Assembly: GCA_034231615.1 (NCBI GenBank)
Contig: CM067315.1
Coordinates: 11,121,915 to 11,185,914, forward strand
From: Meghimatium bilineatum
Lineage: Eukaryota; Mollusca; Gastropoda; Stylommatophora; Philomycidae
Length of the DNA: 64,000 nt
Direction of reading: 5' to 3'
The position numbers were made by a program, and so were the translations under genes. Of this stretch, positions 11,250 through 21,224 are shown piece after piece. The notes below the pieces were generated by a model that was given only the letters and a program-made list of their open reading frames with translations, was not told where the DNA came from and searched no databases. Within the stretch, counting starts at the first letter, position 1. Each line of letters starts with the position of its first letter.

Positions 11250-11520
11250 TTGCCTTTTCAGCATTCATTCCTAAAGTCCTGCTGGTTAGCAGGACATTGT
11301 CTGGAGAGGCGAATAAATTGTGTGATGGTTTACAGCTAGACTGTATTATCTGCGCCTTCCAGCTCGGCACGTTTGACTTCAGCATGGTTTTTGGGTCACT
11401 ATGGAATGGGACTGCCAACTCTCTCTCACACAGACATGACCCCCTTCCTCCCCTCCATGCATGGAAGATTAGTAATGCTATTCTTTGTTTTCTTTTTGGG
11501 AAAGGCAACACGTGTGTACA
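11250..11520 (-). mobile_element. SINE family A copy, minus strand, tandem to the previous one
   Basis: Reversed family A sequence from CAGCATTCATTCCTAAAGTC to GGGAAAGGCAACACGTGTG. The 109- and 118-codon ORFs over 11,155-11,560 are products of these SINEs. Confidence 0.8.
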
Positions 11521-12001
11521 TTTAACACACTGTGTACAAGATCTAGGAGTATTAGTCTAAAAAATGTACTCAGTGACCACACCAAGAGATTGTGTTCATA
11601 CAGGCCCATATCTGCCCAAACCACTGTCTGGCACATGCAGGTCAGTATCTGCCAAAATCATTGGTTTTTAAATTCAGGTCTGTAGTTGCCCAAACTGTGG
11701 TCTATTTTGCACATACATATCCGTATCTGCCCAAACCGCTGTGGTATGCATATCTATAGCTGCCCACACCACTGTCTGGTTTGCACATGCAGATGCTGAA
11801 CGCAGAAGAAGAAGCTTTTTCAGAGGCTCATAGCTTTCTTCTTGTCTTTACTTACGTACAGTGTGCAGTTCTGTAAAATATGTTTTGTGTTTTCTGGAAC
11901 TTGTCCAAAAGGGTACATATCAGTGACACCAACTCCAAACTTCCCGTACATATGTTAGAGTATTTTCACAATCTAAACATAGTTTGTTCCTTTCTTCCAA
12001 G

Positions 12002-12040
12002 CTTGTAGATAGCATTGTCCTTTTGGCTGCCATGGATGAG
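12002..12040 (+). CDS. DNMT1: Possible 13-codon DNMT1 exon
   Basis: The acceptor CCTTTCTTCCAAG and donor GAG|GTGAGC enclose LVDSIVLLAAMDE in phase 0 at both ends, which fits the exons on either side. It has no recognisable domain. It is accepted on splice signals and phase only. Confidence 0.45.
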
Positions 12041-12189
12041 GTGAGCTCCATTCCATGTTAATGGATCTTTTGATGATGGACTTCATTTTCAGAATTAAAA
12101 ATTGTTTCTTTATAACAATTACTACAAAATATGTAAAAATAATCCGACCTTGAAATTGTTTTATATACTATATTACTTTATGTCATCAG

Positions 12190-12361
12190 GATATCGCGGA
12201 GACACAGAATGGTAACCAACTATTGAACGGCGTAGGGGAAGTTGATCTGATTGAAGCAGAGATTGACACTAACGGAGCAGACAATGTGGATGAAGATGAC
12301 TTCTCACCACCGGTTAAAAAATTAAAAGGAGGTAGAAAATCCGTAGAGACACCCACTCGAA
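12190..12361 (+). CDS. DNMT1: DNMT1 exon: acidic/basic linker with nuclear localisation-like stretch
   Basis: The acceptor TATGTCATCAG and donor CGA A|GTAAGT give 57 codons in phase 0 leaving in phase 1. The peptide includes VDEDDFSPPVKKLKGGRK, a nuclear-signal-like basic patch, as is usual in the unstructured DNMT1 N-terminus. Confidence 0.7.
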
Positions 12362-12429
12362 GTAAGTATAGAGGATTAATTTAATAAACAACAAATTTGT
12401 TCTCATAAGTTGTAGAAGAAATGGTTATC

Positions 12430-12585
12430 GTTTCTTCTTTTTCTGCGTTTATTTTCAAACTCCCACTGGGTCACTCTTATGGCAGGACTAGATTTCCAAC
12501 ACGATGTAGTTCAGAGAATAGAAATAAGCTGTGTCGCCTTTTTATGCGTTCCAATGGCCTGACACATTTGTCTTTGGCAGTTTGT
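12430..12585 (-). mobile_element. SINE family B copy, minus strand, next to a short family A head
   Basis: Reverse tail TCTTTTTCTGCGTTTATTTTC, then reversed B body to GACACATTTGTC. At 12,617-12,664 a + strand family A 5' end (GGGTGTTGCTGGAGCCC...) follows. Confidence 0.75.
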
Positions 12586-12704
12586 TTTGGTTCCAAGAAA
12601 TTTACAGGCCATTGCGCTCGGGTGTTGCTGGAGCCCAAAAGAGGAGCAAAGAATAACAACACTTAAATTGTTGCAGGATGTTTGTACAAAATGTTTGATC
12701 CTAT

Positions 12705-12835
12705 GTACAATGATGTGGTTTCTCTCCTACTTCCTATGTACAATGATGTGGTTTTTTCTCCTACTTCCTGTGTACAGTGATGTGGTTTCTCTTCTACTTC
12801 CTGTGTACAGTGATGTGGTTTCTCTCCTACTTAAT
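12705..12835. repeat. ~33-bp tandem repeat, four copies
   Basis: TGTACA(A/G)TGATGTGGTTTCTC with CTACTTCCTGTG recurs four times. Confidence 0.85.
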
Positions 12836-13028
12836 CACCCCTTTCCCCGGGCGCCTGAGAAAAAAAAATACACAACAACGCTCCACCTTATCTGAGTTAT
12901 TTTGACACAAATACGGCATAAAATTATGTTTTGTTATATCATTAACTTACCTTATGCTGTACGCTGTTCTTGCAAGTCGAAATACCAAAAAATTGGTTTC
13001 TGGGGTAACCATATTTAGTGTAAATCCT

Positions 13029-13125
13029 AAAGTATCGAGCTACTGGGTTCTAAGGGTAAGCATGGCATCTGGGTCACTTTGACCCCCTATGAGATGGGAC
13101 AACCAACTCCTACGTGTTTAATCAC
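13029..13125 (-). mobile_element. Partial SINE family A, minus strand
   Basis: It carries GCATCTGGGTCACTTTGACC and GAGATGGGACAACCAACTCC, the reversed middle of family A. Confidence 0.6.
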
Positions 13126-13129
13126 TTTT

Positions 13130-13759
13130 TTAAAATATTGTTTATTTCCAGACTAATGTAATATGGACTGAACAAACTAATCAAACGTGAAGAAATCACA
13201 TACAATGTCCGCTCGTTTAAGACTATGGACATACAATGTTTTTATTTTAAATGCTGACACGTGGCACCTCTGATACATATTGTTTTTGTGTTTTTCAATG
13301 AATAAACGAACATTCTATAACATAACAACAACTAAAACATAAAAACAGCAATTAAAACATGTAGATATCACTTTCTATGACGATCACTTGCCAATGCTAC
13401 ACTACATTTGATCACTTGCCAATGCTACACTACATTTGATCACTTGCCAATGCTACACTACATTTGATAGTAAAATATGTGGTCGAAAATGGACAAATTC
13501 ATTTAAGAAATTTGTTGTCAAAAATTAGCCGACTTTTTCCTTCTTGCAATCGTAATGTGTTAAGGAATTTGACCTTTAGGCTGTGACATATTTCTTTCTA
13601 GCTTCGTGTGGCGGGAATTCTACATCATATAAGCTTTACTTCGTATGATTCCGTGCTGATGATTTGGGGCATAGCAATGGGGGTGAATGGAGACGCCTAC
13701 CGACCCAAGTTACATAATGACGTCGGGGCTATAACCACCTATAGAGCCTGTAAGGTTAA
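13130..13759. mobile_element. piggyBac-like (TTAA) non-autonomous element, 5'-truncated copy
   Basis: It is homologous along its length to 27,430-28,020, sharing CTAGCTTCGTGTGGCGGGAA and CATATAAGCTTTACTTCGT. It ends TAAGGTTAA, with TTAA at 13,756-13,759, like the other copy's right end. The left end is not found here. It contains a 28-bp triplication at 13,384-13,468. Confidence 0.6.
13384..13468. repeat. 28-bp unit repeated three times
   Basis: GATCACTTGCCAATGCTACA followed by CTACATTT occurs three times in succession without change. Confidence 0.95.
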
Positions 13760-13819
13760 TTAGGTGTAATTGCTTAGTGGCATCAGAAAATATGTATATG
13801 TTTTATCTATACACTACAG

Positions 13820-13901
13820 CACCTGCTCAGACTTCAGGTCGTCTCGCCTCTAAGACTCCTGATGACAAACAGCCCACAATTATGTCATTGTTTTCTGGAA
13901 G
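13820..13901 (+). CDS. DNMT1: DNMT1 exon with PCNA-interacting (PIP) box
   Basis: The acceptor ACACTACAG and donor GGAAG|GTGAGT. In phase it encodes a short linker and KQPTIMSLFSG. QPTIMSLF at 13,870-13,893 fits the PIP box Q-x-x-I-x-x-(hydrophobic/aromatic)-F, and lines up with the human DNMT1 PIP box (QTTITSHF). The PIP box tethers DNMT1 to PCNA at replication forks. It enters in phase 1 and leaves in phase 2. Confidence 0.85.
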
Positions 13902-14087
13902 GTGAGTTACGTGAACGTACATGATTATTATTGACTTTCTTTATTGCCAAAACATGTTTGCATTAGTTTGATTAAAAATATTCAAGTAAATAGAAAACTG
14001 CAGTAAAATTGTGCACCAATTGGTAAGTAAATATATAAAAAAAAAATAAATAGCAATTTATGTGGAACAATCACTGTTTGATTTTGT

Positions 14088-14330
14088 GGTTCCTATTCTG
14101 TGTTTGATTGATTTTGTGGTTCCTATTCTGTGTTTGATTGATTGATTTGGTGGTTCCTATTCTGTTTGTTTGATTGATTTGGTGGTTCCTATTCTTTGAT
14201 TGATTGATTTGGTGGTTCCTATTCTGTGTTTGTTTGATTGATTTGGTGGTTCCTATTCTGTGTTTGTTTGATTGATTTGGTGGTTCCTATTCTGTGTTTG
14301 TTTGATTGATTTGGTAGTTCCTATTCTATC
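14088..14330. repeat. ~34-bp tandem repeat
   Basis: TTGATTGATTTGGTGGTTCC plus TATTCTGTG recurs about seven times with small length changes. Confidence 0.9.
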
Positions 14331-14339
14331 AAATATTTT

Positions 14340-15300
14340 CACTTGATCAAGGTGTACTTTACCCTTTTGTTTGCTTTCAGTAGTTTTTTTTCACAAGGTC
14401 ACAAAAATAGATATAATCAGTAATGAGACAATCAGACGGCAGGTGGGTATAACACGAGTGCGGAACTTCATCAGAAAACAGCAGGTCAAATGGTTCTGAC
14501 ATGCTACTAGTTACTAATACCATCCGAAAAGTGACGCTGTTTAAATACAGTGGGCTTAAAGTTAGAGAGGCACCCATGAAAATATGGACAGCATAAATAG
14601 AAGAGGTTTTTAAAACAACTTGTTTTTAGAAAGCTCACATGTCTGTTCCAGATCTCGTCTGTTCCTGTATATCAGGGCTCCATTGAGGCAGCAAGAAATT
14701 AAGGTTATATGAAAATATAAATGATTGGGATATATTATGAATAGCATTAATTGAGTTACATTCTTCCCAAAATGCAGTATTACTTATGAGCACTAAACTT
14801 CCTCACAATTCTGAGCAAGTTGACATGATGCCGCCATGGGCACCTCTAAAGACTCTGAAATGTCTCTCGTCCGTTGTTATCTTTGCCTTGGTACCAGCGA
14901 CTTTGCCTTCCATTACTAGTTTTCTCATGCTATTACGTCTCTTTATATAACCAAAATAAACTTCAGCTTTCATGTTGTGATGTTGTTCAAGATTCGACCA
15001 TTATCTACATTTAATGTTCTTTACATTGATTTGTCTTTCTCTGTGCATGGACCAAGAAGAAGATGGACCAGCGACATCGAAGAATGTATGCACGTCTCTG
15101 GCCAATGCAGTCCTGCTTGCCCGGGATAGAGAAGCGCTCAGAGTATCCACGATGAACACATCGTTCTGAGAAGAATATCTCACTTGATAAATAATATGCT
15201 TACTCTGTCCAGATGTAATTTAGCTTGACTGCTTTTGCATTGATATTTTATTATTGATATTATTTGTTTGAAACTACTTTCTACGGAAACATTCATAATT
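14340..15300. other. Intron sequence without recognised feature
   Basis: No repeat family or exon recognised. Short ORFs on both strands have no family resemblance. Confidence 0.4.
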
Positions 15301-15309
15301 TCCAAGCAG

Positions 15310-15359
15310 GCCCAAGTTGGAACCAAAGAAAGGTCAAGAAATAGTTGCTAATGATGTTC
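15310..15359 (+). CDS. DNMT1: DNMT1 exon, left part (split by a LINE)
   Basis: The acceptor TTTCCAAGCAG opens an exon in phase 2 reading R-PKLEPKKGQEIVANDV. It is cut after TAATGATGTTC (15,349-15,359), the left copy of the target duplication. Joined to the right part at 19,811 the frame continues with QAKEMTECDKC, so the pre-insertion exon was 162 bp and open. Confidence 0.85.
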
Positions 15360-18300
15360 TTCTTCTTCTTCTTCTGCGATCAGTTTCCTATGCTCATAAG
15401 TCTATACAGGAAGGTGGGCCGCCTCCATGAATTCAGTCGTCAGCAGGAGGTCCTCACGGTTGCCCCACAGCTTCACCTTCAGATCTGTCTCTTGAGGCCA
15501 TATTTTGGTTCTCACGTCATCAAAGAGTGGGCATGTCTGCAGAATATGTTCTGGAGTCTGGGGACCCTTTTGACATGGGCATTGGTCAGTTTGGGCAGCC
15601 TTAATTTTGTGGAGATGTGCTTGTAGTCTGCAGTGTCCTGTGCGAAGTCTAAAAATTGTGGTTTGTTGTGACCTGTTTAGCTTTAGAATAGGGTCCTGTG
15701 GAAAGTTACTGCCTGTTCTCTGACTCCATGTATGTTTGTATATTCCTTTGATGAGGGTTTTTGCTTCAGTCAGTGATATTCTGTGGTGGAATTGTTCCTT
15801 TTTTGCACCTGCTTTTGCCAGTCTGTCAGCTCCTTCATTTCCTGCTATTCCACAGTGTGCAGGGATCCACTGCAGCACAACTTTATTGTTGGCAGATAGT
15901 TGATTTAGAAGTTCTACAGTTGTTTTTGTTAGGAGATCTTTAGGTTCCTTTTGGATGGTTTGGAGTACTGACATGCAGTCACACAAGAAGACTATGTTAG
16001 CTCCTTTGAGCCTCCGTTCCTCTAGAGCCTTTGATGCTTCCAAGATTGCTTGTAGCTCTGCCCTGTAATTTGTTGATAATTTGCCAGTAGCAATTGAGAG
16101 TTCTAGTTTTGGGGTGTTTGGTATGAGTATTAGTATCCCAGCTCCTCCTTTCTTTACTGCACCCTCTGATGATCCATCTGTGAAGACATGAATCCACTGT
16201 GAGGTAGGGTATTGGGTGTCTAGGTGATCAAGTGTTTTTGCCTTAAGGGCAGTAGGGGTTTCCATAGTTTTGCTCTCAATGCCTGGTATTGTAAGTTTTG
16301 CTGTATATATGGGTGAAGTGTTTGTGATGTTGCAATATGCTTCTAGCTGTTCCCATTCATCCGGATTGTTGCTGGTTACTTCTTTATTGGCTTTCATAAG
16401 TTTTTTTGATAGGTGATTGAAGCTTGGTCTTTTCAGTCTGTTTTTTGTTAGTTCTTTTGTTTTTTCATGCATAGGGTGATGTTTCAGACGTCTAAATTTT
16501 TCTGTCATTATTGTGATTTTCTCATCCCTGCGGTCTGTTAGGTTTTGTAATCCTGCTGTTGCTTCCATTGATGTTATAGGTGTGCTCCTTAGTCCTCCTG
16601 TTATGATTCGGAGACCTGCATTTTGAATTTTGTCCAGCTTTTGAAGATTGGTGTTTGCTGCTGTTGCATATGTGGTCAATCCATATTCCAGAGTTGGACG
16701 AATGTGACCTACATAGACTTGTCTTATGGTTTTTATGTTGGCTCCCCAATCTGTCCCAGATAGTTTTTTCATTATTTGTAGTCTGCGTGTGGCTTTATTT
16801 TCTGTCTCTTCAATGTGTGATCCCCAAGTAAGTCTTTTGTCAAATTTTAGCCCCAGGTAGACTGGGGTGTTTTCTTTTGGGAGTGGGGTATTGTCTAGAG
16901 TGAGAGTATAATTTTCAGGTTTTGTGGAGAGGGTGAAAAGTGTAGTGACGGTCTTACTTTTGTTTATTTGAACACCCCAGGTTTTTGCCCACTCTTCAAC
17001 TTTGTTTATTGCCTCCTGCATTCTAACTTTTGCAACTCCAATGTATTCTGATTGGGTCCAGATAGCAAGATCGTCTGCATGGAGAGCTCTATGTACATAT
17101 GGTGTGAATAGTTTTGGCAGATCGTCTATAAAAACTATAAAGAGTGTGGGGGACAGAATTCCTCCCTGTGGGACACCTTCTGTTATGTTGACCATTTTAC
17201 TTTTCATTCCCTGGAGTTTGACTCTTGCATGTCTGCCTCGTAGGAAGCTTTTTATCCACTGAAACATTTTGCCTCTGATTCCTTTCTGGGCAAGTTTTAG
17301 CAATAGCCCCTCTTTCCAGACTTTGTCAAAGGCCTTTGTGAGGTCAAAGAAGGTGGCTAGGAGTTTTGATTTTTTCTGGAAAGCATCTTCTATTTCCTGG
17401 GCAAGGTATGTTGTTTGGTCCTCAGTGCATCTGTGTTTTCTGAAGCCTGATTGGCAGTCATCTAGAAGATTGTTTTCCTCCAGGTAGTTTAAGAGTCTGT
17501 TATTCACCATTTTTTCCATGACCTTTCCTAAGCAACTAAGTAGACTGATAGGGCGGTAACTTGTTTTGTTGGTTTTTGGTTTTCCTTTCTTGGCAATTGG
17601 AATTATTTCTGCCTCTTTCCATTCTTCTGGGAAGATCCCTTGCGCCCATGATTCATTAAAAAGGTCTAGGATTCTGCTTCTACCCACAGGACCTAGGTGT
17701 TGGAGCATTTCATTTGTGATTCCATCGGGTCCAGGGGCTTTCTTCTTTTTTAGATTTTGAATTGCCATGTTAAGTTCTGATTTGTGAAAAGGTGAGGTCA
17801 TTGTGCCTGGGCAAGGTTGATGTTTATTTACAAGGTTTTTTGTCTCTCGTCTTACTTCAGCAGTTCTTGTTCTAGTTATCTTAATTTTGCTTTCTTCAGC
17901 ATAGGAGTCTGCTAGAATATTTGCAGCTTGTGTGCCAGTGTAGGACTTCCCCTTGTCTTCTATGATGATACTACTTTGGGGGTTGTTTTCTTCATTGAGA
18001 CACTTGATAAGTTTCCACATTTTTGTTGAGTCTTTTTCCATGTTGAGTGTTGCTGTTTTTTCTTTCCAGCTGGATCTAATGCTGTTTAGCTTTTCTCTCC
18101 TGAAGATTGCTTGCAGTCTATTGTGTTCAATGATATTGATTTCTGTTGGTCTAGTTTCCATCTTGGATCTTGCAGCAGAGGCTTCATCATGCATAGCCTG
18201 GAGTTTTTTGTTCCAGAAGGGTTTGTAGTTTTGTCTTCTTCCTCTACGTATACTGTTGTTGGCAGCTTCCAGGATTATTCCTGTTATTAATTTTGCATCT

Positions 18301-19799
18301 TTCCGTATATTTCTTGCTGTAAGATGTGTTAGTAGTTTTTCCTCTGTAAGGCGTTGGTAAGTGTCCCAGTTAGCCTTTTTGTAGTTCCAGCTAGCGATTT
18401 TGTGTTGTTGCTTTTCTGTCTTGTGGTTCCCTTTTATTGTTAATATTACGGGCTTGTGGTCACTCCCACCAAGCTGTTGTACCACTACTCTTTCTGTCAC
18501 ACGTTGGATGTCCTCTGTTGCAATGGCCAGATCTGGAGTGCTCTGAGATTTCCATCGTCTGGAGTAAAAGGTTGGCTCTGATAGATGTTCATTTATAAGG
18601 ATTAGTCTATTTTCTATCATCCAGTCTTCTATTTCTTCTCCTCTCAAGTCCATAGTTGGGTAACCCCAGCTTGGGGAATGACTGTTGAAATCTCCAACTA
18701 TAATATGATTTGATGATGTGAGAGGTATTGTCCTGAGGTGTAATTTTTTGTTGTTTGGGCAGTAGAAATTTGTGATAATCAGTGGTTCTGGGGTTGTATG
18801 TAATTTGATGGTGAGATGTTCTGAGTCCTCTGGGTTACGTGCGATTTCTGTAGTAGGTATGTTATTTCGTACCATTGTGATGATCCCTCCTTTGTGGCCT
18901 AATCTATCTAATCTGAAGCATTCAAAGCCTCTGATGGAGAATCTGTTGCTGTCATTAAGATGTGTCTCCTGAATGCACAAGACATCAATCTTTTGCTTTT
19001 GAAGGAAATTCTGCAGTTCGAATTTCTTCTTAGCCACACCCTCACTGTTCCACTGCATAATTTTGATTGTGTTTTTGTTGTCATGATTGGTTTGGCCGGT
19101 TGCTCTACTCTGTTTAATCCCGGGTCCCCGATACACAGAGTCATCATCAGTAGCTTTTGGTGGACCCATTCGAGGCTGGGGGTCCGGAGCTCCTCCTGCC
19201 TGGCGATGAACCACAGGGGCAGCCCCACTTCGTGTAATAAATCCGAGCATAGTCATTAACTGTATATTGCGTACATGTCCCATTTCCATTGCTGGGTACC
19301 CACGCCTATTCAGGCTGACATGTTCCGTCTTCGGTGAGGGAAGTTATGGAGTCTTCCTATCCATGTTCTTGGACATCCTAGCACTGCCCGCAAGACATCG
19401 GAGGTTTGTGGAGTGGTCTTCTCCTATTTTACTGTCAGGGTTGTCTCCCATAGCCTTTCCATCTCCCGATGGTGACTGCAAGGCAGCAATTTTTTTTGGG
19501 GGGGGAAAAAAAAAAAAAAAAAAAAGCGCTCCTGACATGGAGTTGATTACTCCACGCCAGCAGCGTGAGCTTATAGCGGCTCATACTCGCTTGAAGCTGC
19601 CCGTCACTGGACACATGGGGTATTTCAGTGGGGATATCAGCACCGACTGATATCCCGCCCCGTCCTGGTAGGCAACAGCACCGGTTTGGTCCGCGGCTGC
19701 TTAATTGCAGCAAACACTCCATATATGGACATTTATGGAGTGCCCTCCACCATCCGCCACCTGTGGACGCGCCTGGTAGGGGTCGGTAGCCCCCCCAGG
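15360..19799 (-). mobile_element. Non-LTR retrotransposon (APE-RT-RNase H, I/Nimb-like group) inside a DNMT1 exon
   Basis: The element lies antisense to DNMT1. Its 5' end is at 19,799 (CCTGGGGGGGCTACCGACCC on the minus strand) and its 3' end at 15,360, finishing CGCAGAAGAAGAAGAA. TAATGATGTTC flanks it at 15,349-15,359 and 19,800-19,810. The 5' region of ~500 bp has no gag-like ORF1 but contains a G/A homopolymer tract near 19,490-19,523. It carries one long ORF2. RNase H downstream of the RT points to the I superfamily in the wide sense; the exact clade is not decided here. Confidence 0.92.
15402..19289 (-). CDS. LINE ORF2: endonuclease, reverse transcriptase and RNase H (1295 aa, open)
   Basis: Domains in order: APE-type endonuclease about residues 77-286 (IQETH at 107-111, GDFN at 199-202, SDH at 276-278); reverse transcriptase about 500-770 (AFDKVW near 653-658, GVPQGGILSP at 705-714, catalytic HADD at 737-740); RNase H about 1030-1165 (TDGS at 1037-1040, AEL at 1077-1079, CDCMS at 1103-1107, PAHCGIAGNEGAD). 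Near 1240 a C-terminal CPC...H....C cluster (CPCQKGPQTPEHILQTC) follows. The frame is unbroken, so the insertion is likely young. It nicks DNA and copies its RNA at the target. The A-D-D core is present, with His where Tyr or Phe is common. Confidence 0.93.
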   Translation of the reverse strand: MEMGHVRNIQLMTMLGFITRSGAAPVVHRQAGGAPDPQPRMGPPKATDDDSVYRGPGIKQSRATGQTNHDNKNTIKIMQWNSEGVAKKKFELQNFLQKQKIDVLCIQETHLNDSNRFSIRGFECFRLDRLGHKGGIITMVRNNIPTTEIARNPEDSEHLTIKLHTTPEPLIITNFYCPNNKKLHLRTIPLTSSNHIIVGDFNSHSPSWGYPTMDLRGEEIEDWMIENRLILINEHLSEPTFYSRRWKSQSTPDLAIATEDIQRVTERVVVQQLGGSDHKPVILTIKGNHKTEKQQHKIASWNYKKANWDTYQRLTEEKLLTHLTARNIRKDAKLITGIILEAANNSIRRGRRQNYKPFWNKKLQAMHDEASAARSKMETRPTEINIIEHNRLQAIFRREKLNSIRSSWKEKTATLNMEKDSTKMWKLIKCLNEENNPQSSIIIEDKGKSYTGTQAANILADSYAEESKIKITRTRTAEVRRETKNLVNKHQPCPGTMTSPFHKSELNMAIQNLKKKKAPGPDGITNEMLQHLGPVGRSRILDLFNESWAQGIFPEEWKEAEIIPIAKKGKPKTNKTSYRPISLLSCLGKVMEKMVNNRLLNYLEENNLLDDCQSGFRKHRCTEDQTTYLAQEIEDAFQKKSKLLATFFDLTKAFDKVWKEGLLLKLAQKGIRGKMFQWIKSFLRGRHARVKLQGMKSKMVNITEGVPQGGILSPTLFIVFIDDLPKLFTPYVHRALHADDLAIWTQSEYIGVAKVRMQEAINKVEEWAKTWGVQINKSKTVTTLFTLSTKPENYTLTLDNTPLPKENTPVYLGLKFDKRLTWGSHIEETENKATRRLQIMKKLSGTDWGANIKTIRQVYVGHIRPTLEYGLTTYATAANTNLQKLDKIQNAGLRIITGGLRSTPITSMEATAGLQNLTDRRDEKITIMTEKFRRLKHHPMHEKTKELTKNRLKRPSFNHLSKKLMKANKEVTSNNPDEWEQLEAYCNITNTSPIYTAKLTIPGIESKTMETPTALKAKTLDHLDTQYPTSQWIHVFTDGSSEGAVKKGGAGILILIPNTPKLELSIATGKLSTNYRAELQAILEASKALEERRLKGANIVFLCDCMSVLQTIQKEPKDLLTKTTVELLNQLSANNKVVLQWIPAHCGIAGNEGADRLAKAGAKKEQFHHRISLTEAKTLIKGIYKHTWSQRTGSNFPQDPILKLNRSQQTTIFRLRTGHCRLQAHLHKIKAAQTDQCPCQKGPQTPEHILQTCPLFDDVRTKIWPQETDLKVKLWGNREDLLLTTEFMEAAHLPV

Positions 19800-19810
19800 T
19801 AATGATGTTC

Positions 19811-19922
19811 AAGCCAAGGAGATGACTGAATGTGACAAGTGTCCTGATGAGAGCGATGATAAGGAAAACAGTCCCAAGAGGGCCAAACTAGAAGATGAAA
19901 ATAATATCAACCAACAAGAAAG
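19811..19922 (+). CDS. DNMT1: DNMT1 exon, right part (after the LINE)
   Basis: It resumes with QAKEMTECDKCPDESDDK and runs through a charged linker (NSPKRAKLEDENN) to the donor GAAAG|GTAAGC in phase 2. The second copy of the target duplication (19,800-19,810) precedes it. PKRAKLED looks like a nuclear localisation motif. Confidence 0.85.
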
Positions 19923-20228
19923 GTAAGCTGATTTTTAAATTAATTACAATCTGACATATGACTCGGCATAGATTATGTTAACTGCATGTAGAGTGCCTGG
20001 TCTCTCCAGTGACATACCAGAACAACCACCATGCAACAACAAATCCCTAGTAGATAACGTGTATGTCGTGAATAGTATTATTTTTCTCGAATAATAATAA
20101 ATGCTTCCTTTTGGGAAAAACATAAACCTATAAGCCCCCTTAACACAACCATGCTTATACTCACCGGTATCACCTTAGTTGAGGAAGACCTGTACTTTTG
20201 TCAGAAAATCTGTCAATTTATCAGTGGA

Positions 20229-20390
20229 ATGTCGAGCTATCTGCTTGCAGCTAAAGGTATTATTTCATCATCATCATGTGTCAAGAGCTATCTGCTCGCA
20301 GCTATAGGTATTATTTCATCATCATCATGTGTCAAGAGGTATATGCTCGCAGCTAAAGGTATTATTTCATCATCATCATCTGTTTGTTTC
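20229..20390. repeat. ~51-bp unit, three copies
   Basis: GAGCTATCTGCTCGCAGCTA then TAGGTATTATTTCATCATCATC is repeated three times. Confidence 0.9.
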
Positions 20391-20443
20391 CCCTCCCACT
20401 TGTAATCTTTTACTTCATGTTATGAAATGTTTCTTATTTACAG

Positions 20444-20561
20444 AAATCCCACAGTGTTGACTTTAAGTCATACGAAAGCTCTCCCAGAAAGATGTAATGA
20501 ATGTTTGAAGTACATGGACGATCAGGAACTGAAGTTATTTCCTGGTGATTCTGAAGATGCT
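20444..20561 (+). CDS. DNMT1: DNMT1 exon: start of the RFTS domain
   Basis: The acceptor TTATTTACAG and donor GCT|GTAAGT. RCNECLKYMDDQELKLF with PGDSEDA lines up with human PPKCIQCGQYLDDPDLKY at the start of the replication-foci-targeting sequence domain, including the C..C zinc ligands. It enters in phase 2 and leaves in phase 0. Confidence 0.92.
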
Positions 20562-20720
20562 GTAAGTTGTGTTGCTCATTTGTTTGTATCTGTGGTCAGT
20601 TAAGAAAAATTTGTCTCTTCCTTTTTTTCCTTGCATCTTTCCTTGAAGGATCATTGTAGCAAGGTTAGATGGTAATAGTCACGTCCATAAAAGTATTTTT
20701 TTTCCATTGTGCACACATTA

Positions 20721-20934
20721 GGCCTGCTGTCCACTAGAAGCGACTTTTGTGTAAACGAGAGACGGATCTGAATGTAAAGAATGCTACAGAACAGTGTCCT
20801 TTGTAAGTGACTGTGAGCGACCAATTTCTACTTTTCCCAAAGGCCATGGTTTCGTAACACGCTTTGCATTTGGCTCAGTTATGGGTGTACTCTAGTAATT
20901 GCTTGATCTCATTGCTTTCATTAGACGGCAGGCC
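20721..20934. mobile_element. Harbinger-like MITE (214 bp) with TTA duplication
   Basis: The left end GGCCTGCTGTCCACTAG and the reverse complement of the right end GGCCTGCCGTCTAAT share 7 exact and about 12 of 15 bases. TTA lies at 20,718-20,720 and 20,935-20,937. A 3-bp TTA duplication with GGCC... ends is typical of PIF/Harbinger MITEs. It lies in a DNMT1 intron. Confidence 0.6.
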
Positions 20935-20961
20935 TTACTTAAGCTAAAATGATTATTTGTA

Positions 20962-21224
20962 GTCGGGCAAGTGTTGCCGGACTCAAAAGGGGAACAGAGA
21001 GTACCAACACTAAGGCCTGCCATGCATGTTGTAGGAAGTGACTAAGAGGATTTTGTGAGTTGAATTTACTGTTTCATAAACGATCCAATGTTATACTGAA
21101 GTTGGATGTGCTGGGCTGACGGGCACAGATATTGTAGTCAAGCTGCAAACTAGGGTACAACTCATTCCATCCTCTGAACTGCAGCCTGTTATATGCAGGA
21201 GTTTGAGAACAAGCTCAGAAAAAA
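20962..21224 (+). mobile_element. SINE family A copy
   Basis: From CGGGCAAGTGTTGCCGGACT to GCAGGAGTTTGAGAACAAGC, diverged from the other copies by perhaps a fifth. A 3' fragment of the same family lies at 21,481-21,575. Confidence 0.75.

Noticed and set aside
11155..11560. Two overlapping ORFs of 109 and 118 codons
   Set aside because: Both lie within two minus-strand SINE A copies.
15345..19650. Plus-strand ORFs over the LINE
   Set aside because: They are shadows of the minus-strand ORF2 and its 5' region.
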